DNA of 60,812 bases, taken from Brachybacterium alimentarium. Lineage in GTDB: Bacteria; Actinomycetota; Actinomycetes; Actinomycetales; Dermabacteraceae. Position 1 is the stretch's first letter. Each line of letters starts with the position of its first letter. Below, piece after piece: positions 34,507 through 42,791 of the stretch. Both the position numbers and the translations under genes were made by a program. The notes beneath the pieces were generated by a model. That model did not search any database, was not told the DNA's origin, and saw only the letters and a program-made list of their open reading frames with translations. The stretch is taken from assembly GCF_002332425.1 (NCBI RefSeq), contig NZ_NRGS01000027.1:1-60812 (forward strand), written 5' to 3'.

Positions 34507-35406
34507 ATGGGTCGTGTCCGCGATGCAGTGATCACCGGAGCGCGGGCGGTGCGTCGCATCCCGATCCCGTCGGCCCTCACGCACCAGGCGCTGCGCGAGG
34601 CGCGCAGCCCGCAGCCCCCGAGCCATGTGCTGAAGTCGCACGCGGTGGAGCACGAGATGATCGGACGCTCCCGCACCGTCTGGCTGGACCGGCACCGTGC
34701 CGATCGCGGCATCATCGTCTACCTCCATGGCGGCGCGTACGTCTCCGGCCCTTTCGCGAGCGACTGGACCTGGCTGTCGAAGCAGGCTGACGCCCACGAC
34801 TGCGCGGGGCTGATGATCGATTACCGCAATGCCCCGGATCACCAGCATCCCGTGGCCCGCGACGACGCCGAGGCGGTGCTCGCCGCGCTCGCCGCCGACG
34901 GACGCCTGACGGGGCAGCCCTGGGTGCTGGCCGGTCAGCACTCCGGCGGCGGGCTCGCCGTCGTCGTAGCGCGTCGGCTGCGCGAGCAGACGGAGATCCC
35001 TGCGCCGGCAGCGCTGATCGTGATGTCTCCGTGGCTGGATCTCGAGCTCTCCAACGCCGGTATCACCGAGACCGATCAGGTGGACCCGGTCCACGAGCGT
35101 CGGCTGCTGAAGGACGCCGCCCGGCGCTACGCGGGCCGCACCGCGCTGGATGACCCCGACCTGTCGCCGATCAACGCGTCCCTCGAGGGACTGCCGTCGA
35201 TGCACCTCAGCGCCGGCCTGCGAGACCTGTTCCTCTCCGACGTCCGGGTGGCGAAGCTGCAGCTCGAGGAGAACGGCGTGGACCTCGACTACCGGGAGAT
35301 CAGCGGCCGGCTGGGGCTGCAGCTGATCATGCGCAAGGGCGAGGACATCGAGCGTCTGCACCGTGAGCAGTCCGAGCTCATCGGACGGGTCCTCGCGGGC
35401 GAGTAA
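34507..35406 (+). CDS. Alpha/beta hydrolase (HSL-type esterase)
   Basis: 299 residues. The oxyanion motif IIVYLHGGAYVSGPF, a nucleophile elbow in AGQHSGGGLAVVV, and a late Asp segment (HLSAGLRDLFLSDVRV) follow the hormone-sensitive-lipase order. The expected catalytic His region reads EISGRLGLQLIMRKG, so no clear His is present where HGF normally stands. Activity may be lost or use another residue. ATG with GGAGG. Confidence 0.8.
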   Translation: MGRVRDAVITGARAVRRIPIPSALTHQALREARSPQPPSHVLKSHAVEHEMIGRSRTVWLDRHRADRGIIVYLHGGAYVSGPFASDWTWLSKQADAHDCAGLMIDYRNAPDHQHPVARDDAEAVLAALAADGRLTGQPWVLAGQHSGGGLAVVVARRLREQTEIPAPAALIVMSPWLDLELSNAGITETDQVDPVHERRLLKDAARRYAGRTALDDPDLSPINASLEGLPSMHLSAGLRDLFLSDVRVAKLQLEENGVDLDYREISGRLGLQLIMRKGEDIERLHREQSELIGRVLAGE

Positions 35407-35423
35407 GACCGGGACGGGACGGG

Positions 35424-35444
35424 TCGCGGCTCGGTACGCCGCGA
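35424..35444. terminator. Hairpin between convergent genes
   Basis: TCGCGGC and GCCGCGA pair around the 7-base loop TCGGTAC, 18 bases after the hydrolase stop and 22 before the lysoplasmalogenase stop. Confidence 0.55.
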
Positions 35445-35465
35445 CGCGGCTGAGCCCTGCCCGAC

Positions 35466-36176
35466 TCAGCTCTCGACGATGACGAGGGCGGCGCCCGCGC
35501 GGCACGCGGGGGCCCAACGGCGCGCCGGGATCGCCTTGACCAGACCGGCGATGAGCAGGGCATGGCCGACGGTGTACGTGAGCATCACCCAGACCGCGCT
35601 GTAGGCGATCGAGGCCCCGGGCAGGAACCAGCTCATCGCGAGCATCGAACTGGACAGCAGGAAAAGGGTGCCGCCGGTCCAGGTGAGGCTGTTGCCGCCG
35701 GCGGCGAGGAAGGCCATCGCCGCCAGCGCGAGCGCGTAGGCGGCGACCGCGGGCAGCAGAGTGCCGGATCCGTCGGCGCAGGCCACGAACAGGCCGATCA
35801 CGACACCCCCGTAGGGGATCGCCAGGGCGATGCGCAACGGATCGCGATGGCGGTTCCACAGTGGGAACAGCGCCGCCGAGTAGGCCAGCAGCGCCCCGAG
35901 GAAGCAGAGCACGGAGACCAGCTGCGCCGCCTCGGGCGCGAACTGGCTGAGGGAGTCCCCGGCCCAGGCGAACAGCAGCCCGATCAGCATCAGGGTGCTG
36001 GTGCGGGTGCGGCGAGGCAGCGCCGAGATCAGCACGGCGATCAGCAGGGGAGCGAACAGCGGCTGCGTCACCCGCTGGATGGTCTCCGCCTCGACGAGCA
36101 GGCTGCCGATATGCACCACCACGACGAGGGCATAGGCCGTCCACAGGGCGATGTGGAGGGTTCTGATCGGCGGCAC
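35466..36176 (-). CDS. Lysoplasmalogenase (YhhN/TMEM86 family)
   Basis: 236 residues with eight predicted membrane helices. GLLFAWAGDSLSQF near residue 68-80 and FLAAGGNSLTWTGG are the family landmarks with conserved Asp residues. The family hydrolyses the vinyl-ether bond of lysoplasmalogens; many bacterial members are of unproven activity. GTG start 6 bases after TAACCT (36183-36188). Confidence 0.82.
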   Translation of the reverse strand: MPPIRTLHIALWTAYALVVVVHIGSLLVEAETIQRVTQPLFAPLLIAVLISALPRRTRTSTLMLIGLLFAWAGDSLSQFAPEAAQLVSVLCFLGALLAYSAALFPLWNRHRDPLRIALAIPYGGVVIGLFVACADGSGTLLPAVAAYALALAAMAFLAAGGNSLTWTGGTLFLLSSSMLAMSWFLPGASIAYSAVWVMLTYTVGHALLIAGLVKAIPARRWAPACRAGAALVIVES

Positions 36177-36182
36177 GAGTCA

Positions 36183-36188
36183 AGGTTA
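36183..36188 (-). promoter_or_regulatory. Leaderless -10 box for the lysoplasmalogenase
   Basis: TAACCT on the minus strand, 6 bases before the GTG at 36176. Confidence 0.55.
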
Positions 36189-36349
36189 GAAAGCAAACGT
36201 TCGCCGGACCAGGGGTTTTCCCCTGTACTGGGGCACATTTGCATAACATCCGATGACGTAACGGTCACGGAGCTCCTGTGAGCATCCCCTCCGAGGCGCG
36301 GCCGACGGTCATCACCTCAGCTTTCGCCGGGAAGTTTCGCCGGGAGCGT

Positions 36350-38140
36350 TCACATCTGCTGGGGTGCGTTCACGCCGAGGGCGTCGAGACCGTCGACGAG
36401 GACCCGCTCGGTCAGCTGGGCGAGGGCGAGGCGGCCGGCACGCAGCTCCTCGTCGCTCTCCTTGAGGATCGGCGAGGCCTCGTAGAAGGACGTGAACGCC
36501 TGCGCGAGGGAGAACAGGTACGCGCACAGCCGGTGCGGCTCGTACTCCGCGCCGACCTGCTCGAGCGTCGGGCCGAAGTCCAGCAGCTGCAGGGCCAGCG
36601 CCCGCTCGGCGCCGTTCTCGACCCGGGGAGCGGCCGCAGCGGTGATGCCCTGCGTCTCGGCCTTGCGGCCGATCGAGCGGATGCGGGCCACGGCGTACTG
36701 CAGGTACGGCGCAGTGTTGCCGGTCAGGGCGAGCATCCGGTCCAGGTCGAAGGTGTAGTCCGAATCGTGCGCGGTCGAGAGGTCCGCGTACTTCACGCCG
36801 CCGATCCCGATGTCGTGGGCGATCTGCTCCCGCTCGGCCTCGGGCAGGTCGGGGCGCAGCTCGTCGATCACGGTGCGGGCCGTCGCCACGGCCTCCTCGA
36901 GCAGCGCCATCAGCCGCAGCGAAGCGCCGGAGCGGGTGCGCAGGATCTTGCCGTCCTCGCCGAGCACGGAGCCGATCTTCACGTGCCGCGCCTCGACCGA
37001 CTCGGGCAGCCAGCCCGCCTCCCGCGCAGCGGTGAACACCATCTGGAAGTGCAGCTCCTGGGCGGCGCCGACCACATAGGCGACGCGGTCGGCGCCGAGG
37101 TCGCGCACGCGGTGGCGGATCGCCGCGAGGTCCGTGGTGGCGTAGCCGTAGCCGCCGTCGGACTTGCGGATGATCAGCGGCAACGGCTGCTCGTCGCGGC
37201 CGGTGAAGCCCTCGGGGAACACGCACAGCGCGCCGTCGGAGATCGTGGCGACGCCGTCGGCCTCGAGGTCCTTGCACACGATCTCGAGCTGGTCGTTGTA
37301 GCTGGACTCGCCGGCGAGGTCGTCGTCGGTCAGCGTCACGTCGAGCATGTCGTAGATGCGGTGGAAGTACTGCTTGGACAGGTCCACGAGGTGCGTCCAG
37401 ATCCGCAGCGACTCCGCGTCCCCGGACTGCAGGGTCGCCACGCGCCGACGGGCGCGGGAGGCAAAGTCCTGGCCGTCCTGGCCGTCCTGGGCGTCCTCGG
37501 AGGAGCCGGCGGCGCCGTCGGCCTCCGCGGTGTCGAACTTCGCGCGGGCTGCCTGGTAGAACGCGTTGGGATCGGTCTTCAGCAGCGTTGCCTCGGCGCT
37601 GTCCTCGCCCACCTCCAGGAGGTGTTCGATGAGCATGCCGAAGGGCGTGCCCCAGTCCCCGATGTGGTTCTGGCGGATCGCGGTGTGGCCCAGCCTCTCG
37701 AGCGTGCGCACGATGGAGTCGCCCACCACGGTGGTGCGCAGATGGCCGACGTGCATCTCCTTGGCGACGTTCGGCGCCGAATAGTCCACGACGACCGTCT
37801 GGGCCGCGGCCGGGGCGGGGATGCCCAGCCGTGCATCGGCGGAGAGCTCAGCGGCCTGCGCGGCGATCCACTCGGTGCGCAGGCGGATGTTCAGGAAGCC
37901 CGGCCCGGCGATCTCCGGCGTCTCGGCGATGTCGTCGAGGTCCACTGCGGCGAGGATCTCCGCAGCGATGTCTCGAGGCTTCTTCCCCAGGCGCTTCGCC
38001 AGCCCCATCGCGGCGTTGCACTGGAAGTCCGCGAACTGGGAGGGGCGGATGATCGGGTCCGCATCGGCGTACTCGGGCCCGAAGGCGGCGACGAAGGCGG
38101 ACTGGAAACGCTGGGTGAGCGCGATCTCGGGAGAAGGCAT
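36350..38140 (-). CDS. argS: Arginyl-tRNA synthetase
   Basis: 596 residues, the normal size. The arginyl-specific N-terminal domain (FADFQCNAAMGLAKRLGKKP) leads to the class I HIGH motif HVGH (130-133) in SAPNVAKEMHVGHLRTT. The conserved IRQNHIGDWGTPFGMLIEHL follows, and the C-terminal DALRG-type helical domain ends NAPQQM. It charges tRNA-Arg with arginine in the cytoplasm. A small acidic/Gln insert (SSEDAQDGQDGQDF) near residue 225 comes from a GTCCTGGCC-type repeat. The ATG lies 6 bases after TAGGCT. Confidence 0.97.
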   Translation of the reverse strand: MPSPEIALTQRFQSAFVAAFGPEYADADPIIRPSQFADFQCNAAMGLAKRLGKKPRDIAAEILAAVDLDDIAETPEIAGPGFLNIRLRTEWIAAQAAELSADARLGIPAPAAAQTVVVDYSAPNVAKEMHVGHLRTTVVGDSIVRTLERLGHTAIRQNHIGDWGTPFGMLIEHLLEVGEDSAEATLLKTDPNAFYQAARAKFDTAEADGAAGSSEDAQDGQDGQDFASRARRRVATLQSGDAESLRIWTHLVDLSKQYFHRIYDMLDVTLTDDDLAGESSYNDQLEIVCKDLEADGVATISDGALCVFPEGFTGRDEQPLPLIIRKSDGGYGYATTDLAAIRHRVRDLGADRVAYVVGAAQELHFQMVFTAAREAGWLPESVEARHVKIGSVLGEDGKILRTRSGASLRLMALLEEAVATARTVIDELRPDLPEAEREQIAHDIGIGGVKYADLSTAHDSDYTFDLDRMLALTGNTAPYLQYAVARIRSIGRKAETQGITAAAAPRVENGAERALALQLLDFGPTLEQVGAEYEPHRLCAYLFSLAQAFTSFYEASPILKESDEELRAGRLALAQLTERVLVDGLDALGVNAPQQM

Positions 38141-38146
38141 GGGGCA

Positions 38147-38152
38147 AGCCTA
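38147..38152 (-). promoter_or_regulatory. Leaderless -10 box for argS
   Basis: TAGGCT on the minus strand, 6 bases before the ATG at 38140. Confidence 0.55.
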
Positions 38153-38321
38153 GTCGGGAGCGCGACCCGGTTCCTCTGGCGTGGACGTGATGCTCGACGG
38201 AATGCGGCGACGACGCGACGGTGCACGGTGTACGGGGATCCGCGCGGATCTGCCGGGATGTACGGGGACCTGCGGGAGGGACCGGGGGATCTCCCCCTTT
38301 CTCGGGCCCGCGACGAGTGCC

Positions 38322-38327
38322 TATGGT
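38322..38327 (+). promoter_or_regulatory. Leaderless -10 box for the YccF-domain gene
   Basis: TATGGT, 6 bases before the ATG at 38334; it decides this start over in-frame ATGs upstream. Confidence 0.55.
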
Positions 38328-38333
38328 GGCCAG

Positions 38334-38753
38334 ATGCGCACCGTTCTCTCGCTCCTCCTGAACATCATCTGGCTGCTCACCGCGGGCTGGGCCCTGTTCC
38401 TGGCCTACGTGCTCGCGGGGATCCTGGCCTGCCTCTTCATCGTCACGATCCCGTTCGGCCTGGCGTCGTTCCGGATCGCCGGCTTCGTGATCTGGCCGTT
38501 CGGCCGCGAGGTGGTCGACACCGGCCGCGGCGGCGCGATGGGCACGCTCGGCAACGTGATCTGGTTCGTCATCGCCGGCTGGTGGCTGGCGCTGGGCCAC
38601 GTGGGCACCGCGATCGCCCAGGCCGTGACGATCATCGGACTGCCGCTGGCCTGGGCGAACATCAAGCTCATCCCGGTCACCTGCTTCCCCTTCGGCAAGG
38701 AGGTCGTTAACTCCTCCTCGGCCCGTGCCCGCATGCTGCCGACGGCACGCTGA
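38334..38753 (+). CDS. YccF-domain inner-membrane protein
   Basis: 139 residues. Two tandem YccF units, each beginning LLNIIWLLTAGWALFL or LGNVIWFVIAGWWLAL and containing IPFGLASFRIAGFVIWPFG or LPLAWANIKLIPVTCFPFG. Four membrane helices. YccF is conserved in bacteria without a settled function. It is followed after 3 bases by the flavin reductase gene. Confidence 0.88.
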   Translation: MRTVLSLLLNIIWLLTAGWALFLAYVLAGILACLFIVTIPFGLASFRIAGFVIWPFGREVVDTGRGGAMGTLGNVIWFVIAGWWLALGHVGTAIAQAVTIIGLPLAWANIKLIPVTCFPFGKEVVNSSSARARMLPTAR

Positions 38754-38756
38754 ACC

Positions 38757-39275
38757 GTGACCGCTCCGCAGAGCACCAGCGGCGCCCGCGAGCCCGTCGA
38801 CCAGGATGACTACCGCGAGCTCAGCGAGCTCCTCACCGCCGGACTCGCGGTGCTCACCACCCGGCAGGGCCGCCACGACGTGGCGGTCACGGTGGACTCC
38901 TTCCTCGACGTCTCCTATGACCCGCCCACGATGCTGGTGGCCCTGTACGGGATGTCCCGAGCAGCAGAGGCCGCCGAGGAGGCAGGCCACTTCTGCCTGA
39001 ACCTCCTCACCGAGGACCAGCAGCATCTCGCCGACCGCTTCGGCACGCCGGCCGCGCCGCTGATCGGCATGCTGAGCGGGATCGAGGTGACACGCACGGC
39101 CGACGGCGATGCCGTGCTCCCGGGCGTGCTCGCGCACTTCGGCCTCTGCATCGAGCAGGCAGTCGACGCCGCCACCCATCGCCTGCTCATCGGGCCCGTC
39201 GTGGAGCAGGGCGCGGGACTCGCCGCTGTCGGCCCCGCCGTGCGTTTCGCGGGGGAGAAGCACCGGCTGCGGTGA
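38757..39275 (+). CDS. Flavin reductase-like FMN-binding protein
   Basis: 172 residues of the flavin-reductase split-barrel: an early VLTTRQGRHDVAVTVDSFLDVSYDPPTMLVAL block binds FMN, then HFCLNLLTEDQQHLADRFG. These proteins supply reduced flavin to monooxygenases or act alone with NAD(P)H; no partner oxygenase is adjacent. GTG start directly after the YccF stop. Confidence 0.85.
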   Translation: MTAPQSTSGAREPVDQDDYRELSELLTAGLAVLTTRQGRHDVAVTVDSFLDVSYDPPTMLVALYGMSRAAEAAEEAGHFCLNLLTEDQQHLADRFGTPAAPLIGMLSGIEVTRTADGDAVLPGVLAHFGLCIEQAVDAATHRLLIGPVVEQGAGLAAVGPAVRFAGEKHRLR

Positions 39276-39286
39276 GCACCGGCACC

Positions 39287-39292
39287 TATGCT
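39287..39292 (+). promoter_or_regulatory. Possible -10 box for the esterase-acyltransferase-DUF6320 operon
   Basis: TATGCT, about 42 bases before the GTG at 39334. An ATG 6 bases after the box is out of frame, so this promoter would give a short leader rather than a leaderless message. Confidence 0.35.
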
Positions 39293-39333
39293 GGGCCGAT
39301 GGGACGTCTCTGCTCCGATCCGGTCGTTCATCC

Positions 39334-40302
39334 GTGAACCCCCTGCTGAAGGCCGCGCTGCGGCTGTTCGCCGCGCCACGGGTGAACATGCGGGAGGACT
39401 ACGAGCGGGTGCGGCGCCTGCAGCGCCAGCTGGCCGCCCTGCCCCGGCCCCGCTATCGCGCCGCCTCCTGGCGCACGATCCCCGGTGACGTCACCAGCCG
39501 CGTGCCGGTGCGGGTCTTCGAGCCGCAGGAGCGACGCCGCGACGAGCTGCTGCTGTTCTTCCACGGCGGCGGCTGGGTCACCGGGGACATCGAGAGCTAC
39601 ACCCCGGCCTGCGCCACGATGGCCGAGCTCACCGGCGCCGACGTGGTCTCGGTCGACTACCGGCTGGCCCCCGAGCATCCCTTCCCCGCCGGCCTCGAGG
39701 ACTGCTTCCAGATCGTGCATCGACTGCTGGAGGACCCATCGCTCGCCGGCCGCGATGACGCGGACCGGATCGTGCTGATGGGCGACTCCGCCGGGGGCAA
39801 CCTCGCCGCCGCGGTCTCCCTGCTGCTGCGTGAGCGCGGGTATCGCGGCGCCCGGCAGCAGATCCTGCTCTACCCCGTCACCCATTGGGACCATGACCCG
39901 GCCACCGCTCCGTTCGAGTCGGTGCGCCACCACGGCGAGGACTACCGCCTCACCAGCACGGAGGTCCAGGACTACATGCAGATGTACGTCCCCGACCCGC
40001 TCGCGCGACAGGACCCGCGGGTCTCCCCGCTGATGGCCGAGGATCTCTCCGCCCAGCCCCGCACCCTCATGATCACCGCCGAGCTGGACCTGCTGTGCGA
40101 CGAGGGCGAGGCCTATGCGCATGCGCTCGAGGCCGCCGGCAACGAGGTGCGGATCCACCGGGTCGAGGGTGCGCTGCACGGCTTCATCACCCTGCCCCGC
40201 TTCTCCCGCTCGCTGCGCGATGCGTACGAGGTGATCAACACCTTCCTCGACGAGGGGCACCTCGCCGGCTCCCGCGAGACCCCACCGGGCGGCACCGCAT
40301 GA
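39334..40302 (+). CDS. HSL-family alpha/beta hydrolase (esterase), first gene of a coupled trio
   Basis: 322 residues with a complete hormone-sensitive-lipase set: oxyanion LLLFFHGGGWVTGD, a SVDYRLAPEHPFPAG strand, nucleophile elbow VLMGDSAGGNLAAA, catalytic Asp in ITAELDLLCDEG and His in HRVEGALHGFITL. It should hydrolyse short acyl esters. The C-terminus overlaps the next gene at ATGATG. GTG start chosen because VNPLLKAALRLF begins the amphipathic cap helix and no better start is in frame. Confidence 0.88.
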   Translation: MNPLLKAALRLFAAPRVNMREDYERVRRLQRQLAALPRPRYRAASWRTIPGDVTSRVPVRVFEPQERRRDELLLFFHGGGWVTGDIESYTPACATMAELTGADVVSVDYRLAPEHPFPAGLEDCFQIVHRLLEDPSLAGRDDADRIVLMGDSAGGNLAAAVSLLLRERGYRGARQQILLYPVTHWDHDPATAPFESVRHHGEDYRLTSTEVQDYMQMYVPDPLARQDPRVSPLMAEDLSAQPRTLMITAELDLLCDEGEAYAHALEAAGNEVRIHRVEGALHGFITLPRFSRSLRDAYEVINTFLDEGHLAGSRETPPGGTA

Positions 40303-41945
40303 TGCGCCAGCACTGGGTGCGTCTGGACAACGCCTCGAACATGTTCCTCGCGGCCCGCAGCGATGTGGATCCCAAGGTGTTCCGTCTGGGTGCCGAGATG
40401 GATCATGAGGTCGATCCGGCGCTGCTCCACAAGGCGCTCGAGAAGACCTACGAGAAGTACCCGCTCTATCACGCAGTGCTGCGTCGAGGCGTGTTCTGGT
40501 ACTACCTCCAGGACAGCGACCTGCGCCCGGAGGTCACTGCCGAGCTGACCGCCCCCTGCGCCCCGATCTATCAGGCGGACCGCCGGACCCTGCTGTTCCG
40601 GGTGATGCACCATCGGCGCCGCATCTCGCTGGAGGTGTTCCATGCGCTCTCCGACGGCACCGGCGCGCTGTGGTTCCTCACCGATCTGGTCACCGCGTAC
40701 GTCCGCCTGCGGTTCCCGACGGAGCGGCCGACGGATCCGGGTGCGGACGGCGCGACGGAGGCGGCCGGGGGATCGGGCGCAGCGGACGCCTCGGACGGAA
40801 CGGGAGCGATGCCGGGGGAGGACCTCGACGATCTCGCCGCCCACGAGCCCGTGCATGATCTGACCGGTGATTCCTTCGCGCACTACTTCCGTCGACGGCG
40901 TCGTCCCGGCAGCGATGCCTGGCAGGCCCGGGCCGCCTTCACCCAGGAGGCGGAGGCCGAGGACCGGGTTCTCAGCGTCGGATCTCGGGGCGCCGACGCC
41001 GACCCGGGCCCCCGTGACGGCACCGGCTCCCGTGACGGCACCAGCCCCCGTGACGGCACCGGCTCCCGTGACGACACCGGGGACGTGGCCGGAGCGGACG
41101 GCTCGACCGAGGACTCGGCGGACGCCCCGCGCAGGGAGCCCGTCGGCCGGCGGCGTCTCTCGCTGCGCCGTCGTGTGTATCGGGTGCGCGGCACCCGCAC
41201 GCCGGATCACCGCACCCGGGTCGTCGAGCTCACGATGCCCGCCGCCGCGGTGATCGCGCTCGCCCGCGCCGAGGGCGTGGCGCTGACGATGTACCTGACC
41301 GCGGTGTTCTTCGAGGCCGTGCGCCGGGCAGCCGAGCACGACGCCCTCACCCTGGCCGCCACGGTGCCGGTGAACCTGCGCCAGTTCTTCCCCTCCACGT
41401 CGGCCCGGAACTTCTTCGCGACGACCCGGGTGGAGCACGCCTACCGCAGCGGGCCGAACGATCTCGGAGCCGTGGCCCGCACCCTCGAGCGCGATTTCCG
41501 GGCGAAGGCCACGGCGGAGGCCCTCGAGGGCAAGCTGCGCCGTTTCCTGCGGTTCGAGCGCCACCCCGCGCTGCGGATCATGCCGCGCCCGGTCAAGGAC
41601 GTGCTGCTGAGCGGGATCAACCGGGCCAGCAACCGGGGCCTCAGCGTGGCGGTCTCGAACCTCGGCAGGGTGGTGCTGCCCGAGCCGGTGAGCGACCACG
41701 TCGGACGCCTGGCCTTCGAGGTCTCCGCGGTGCGTCCCCAGTTCTGCGCGATCTCCCACGCGGGCCGGCTGACCGTCACGTTCACCTCCCCGTTCGTCGA
41801 GACCGATCATGTGCGGGAGTTCGCGCGGATCCTCACCGGCGCCGGGGTGGAGATCTCCGTGGCCGCGGGCCGCGTCACCGGTCAGGAGCTCGCCGAGGCC
41901 TTCGAGGACCGTGAGGGCGATGAGCCCCAGGAGGATGCCTCATGA
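40299..41945 (+). CDS. Condensation/alcohol-acetyltransferase-like protein (HxxxD fold)
   Basis: 548 residues. The BAHD/condensation-type motif is HALSDG (His115, Asp119) in SLEVFHALSDGTGALWFL. Later AATVPVNLRQFFPSTSARNFF and a Val-Ser-Asn-Leu-Gly block (SVAVSNLGRVVLP) fit the alcohol O-acetyltransferase relatives. The middle (about 145-285) is a low-complexity insertion with four 6-residue RDGTGS-like repeats. The enzyme should join an acyl thioester to an alcohol or amine. It is coupled to the esterase before it and to DUF6320 after it. Alternative start at 40302. Confidence 0.8.
   Translation: MMRQHWVRLDNASNMFLAARSDVDPKVFRLGAEMDHEVDPALLHKALEKTYEKYPLYHAVLRRGVFWYYLQDSDLRPEVTAELTAPCAPIYQADRRTLLFRVMHHRRRISLEVFHALSDGTGALWFLTDLVTAYVRLRFPTERPTDPGADGATEAAGGSGAADASDGTGAMPGEDLDDLAAHEPVHDLTGDSFAHYFRRRRRPGSDAWQARAAFTQEAEAEDRVLSVGSRGADADPGPRDGTGSRDGTSPRDGTGSRDDTGDVAGADGSTEDSADAPRREPVGRRRLSLRRRVYRVRGTRTPDHRTRVVELTMPAAAVIALARAEGVALTMYLTAVFFEAVRRAAEHDALTLAATVPVNLRQFFPSTSARNFFATTRVEHAYRSGPNDLGAVARTLERDFRAKATAEALEGKLRRFLRFERHPALRIMPRPVKDVLLSGINRASNRGLSVAVSNLGRVVLPEPVSDHVGRLAFEVSAVRPQFCAISHAGRLTVTFTSPFVETDHVREFARILTGAGVEISVAAGRVTGQELAEAFEDREGDEPQEDAS
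41013..41084 (+). repeat. Four in-frame 18-bp repeats in the acyltransferase-like gene
   Basis: Units at 41013, 41031, 41049 and 41067 encode RDGTGS, RDGTSP, RDGTGS and RDDTGD. They lie in the insertion between the HxxxD half and the second half. Confidence 0.85.
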
Positions 41946-42634
41946 GCGCCGGTCTGAGCAGATGCGTCGACTGCGGCGTCGACGTCGAGGGGACCTGGAG
42001 CCGCTGCCCGCTGTGCGGCGCAGCGCTCCGGGAGCCGCAGGAACCGGGGGAGCGGACGCCGAGCCCGCTTCCCGACGTGCCTCTGCGGTTCTCGCGGAGC
42101 CGCCTGCTGCGCGCCCTGGTGCTGACCTCGCTGGCACTCGTGCTGGCCTCCTTCCTCGTGCAGCTGCTGATCAGCCCCGGGGTCTCGGGACTCGGCGTGC
42201 TGCGCTCGGTGTGGCTCGCGGTCGCCTCGCTCTGGCTGGTGGCGCTGATGGCGGTGCGCAAACGACGCAACATCGCCAAGTCCACCGTGTACTTCGTCGT
42301 GCTGGCGGGCCTGGTCTGCGTGTACTGGGACTTCCTGCTGGGCTGGAGCGCGTGGTCCCTCACCTACGTGGTGCCGATCCTGTGTGCGAGTTCACTGCTC
42401 GCGGTGATGATCGTGGTGCGGGTGATGCGGATCGAGGTGGGCGAGCACATCGTCTACAGCGGACTGATCGTGATCCTGGGCCTGACGCCCCTGGTCTTCC
42501 TCGCTCTGGGCTGGGTGAACACCCCCTTGCCCTCCGCGCTGTGCGGCGCGCTGTGCGTCCTGGCGCTCGGCCTGCTGCAGCTCTCCAGCGGCTCCGCGGC
42601 GCGCCACGAGCTCGCCAAACGGCTGCATCTCTAG
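41942..42634 (+). CDS. DUF6320 zinc-ribbon membrane protein
   Basis: 230 residues. An N-terminal zinc ribbon, CVDCGVDV...CPLCGAAL (about 7-25), then a proline-rich spacer and about six membrane helices (e.g. LVLTSLALVLASFLVQLLI, TYVVPILCASSLLAVMIVV), ending in a basic tail. The domain is of unknown function and typically sits beside esterase and acyltransferase-like genes of this kind. It overlaps the acyltransferase stop (ATGA). It may anchor the two enzymes at the membrane or move the acylated product (inference). Confidence 0.82.
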   Translation: MSAGLSRCVDCGVDVEGTWSRCPLCGAALREPQEPGERTPSPLPDVPLRFSRSRLLRALVLTSLALVLASFLVQLLISPGVSGLGVLRSVWLAVASLWLVALMAVRKRRNIAKSTVYFVVLAGLVCVYWDFLLGWSAWSLTYVVPILCASSLLAVMIVVRVMRIEVGEHIVYSGLIVILGLTPLVFLALGWVNTPLPSALCGALCVLALGLLQLSSGSAARHELAKRLHL

Positions 42635-42791
42635 CGCTCGCACGGCCCTCACGCGACCCTCACGGCCGGTCCCTGCGGCGCGTCGCCACGGGGCGGCGGG
42701 AGTCGTCTCTCTATGATCGGAAGGATATGTGCGCGCCGAGCAGGGGACACCCCTCCGGTCGATGCACGCGGAACCACGGGAGAGCAGGTCG

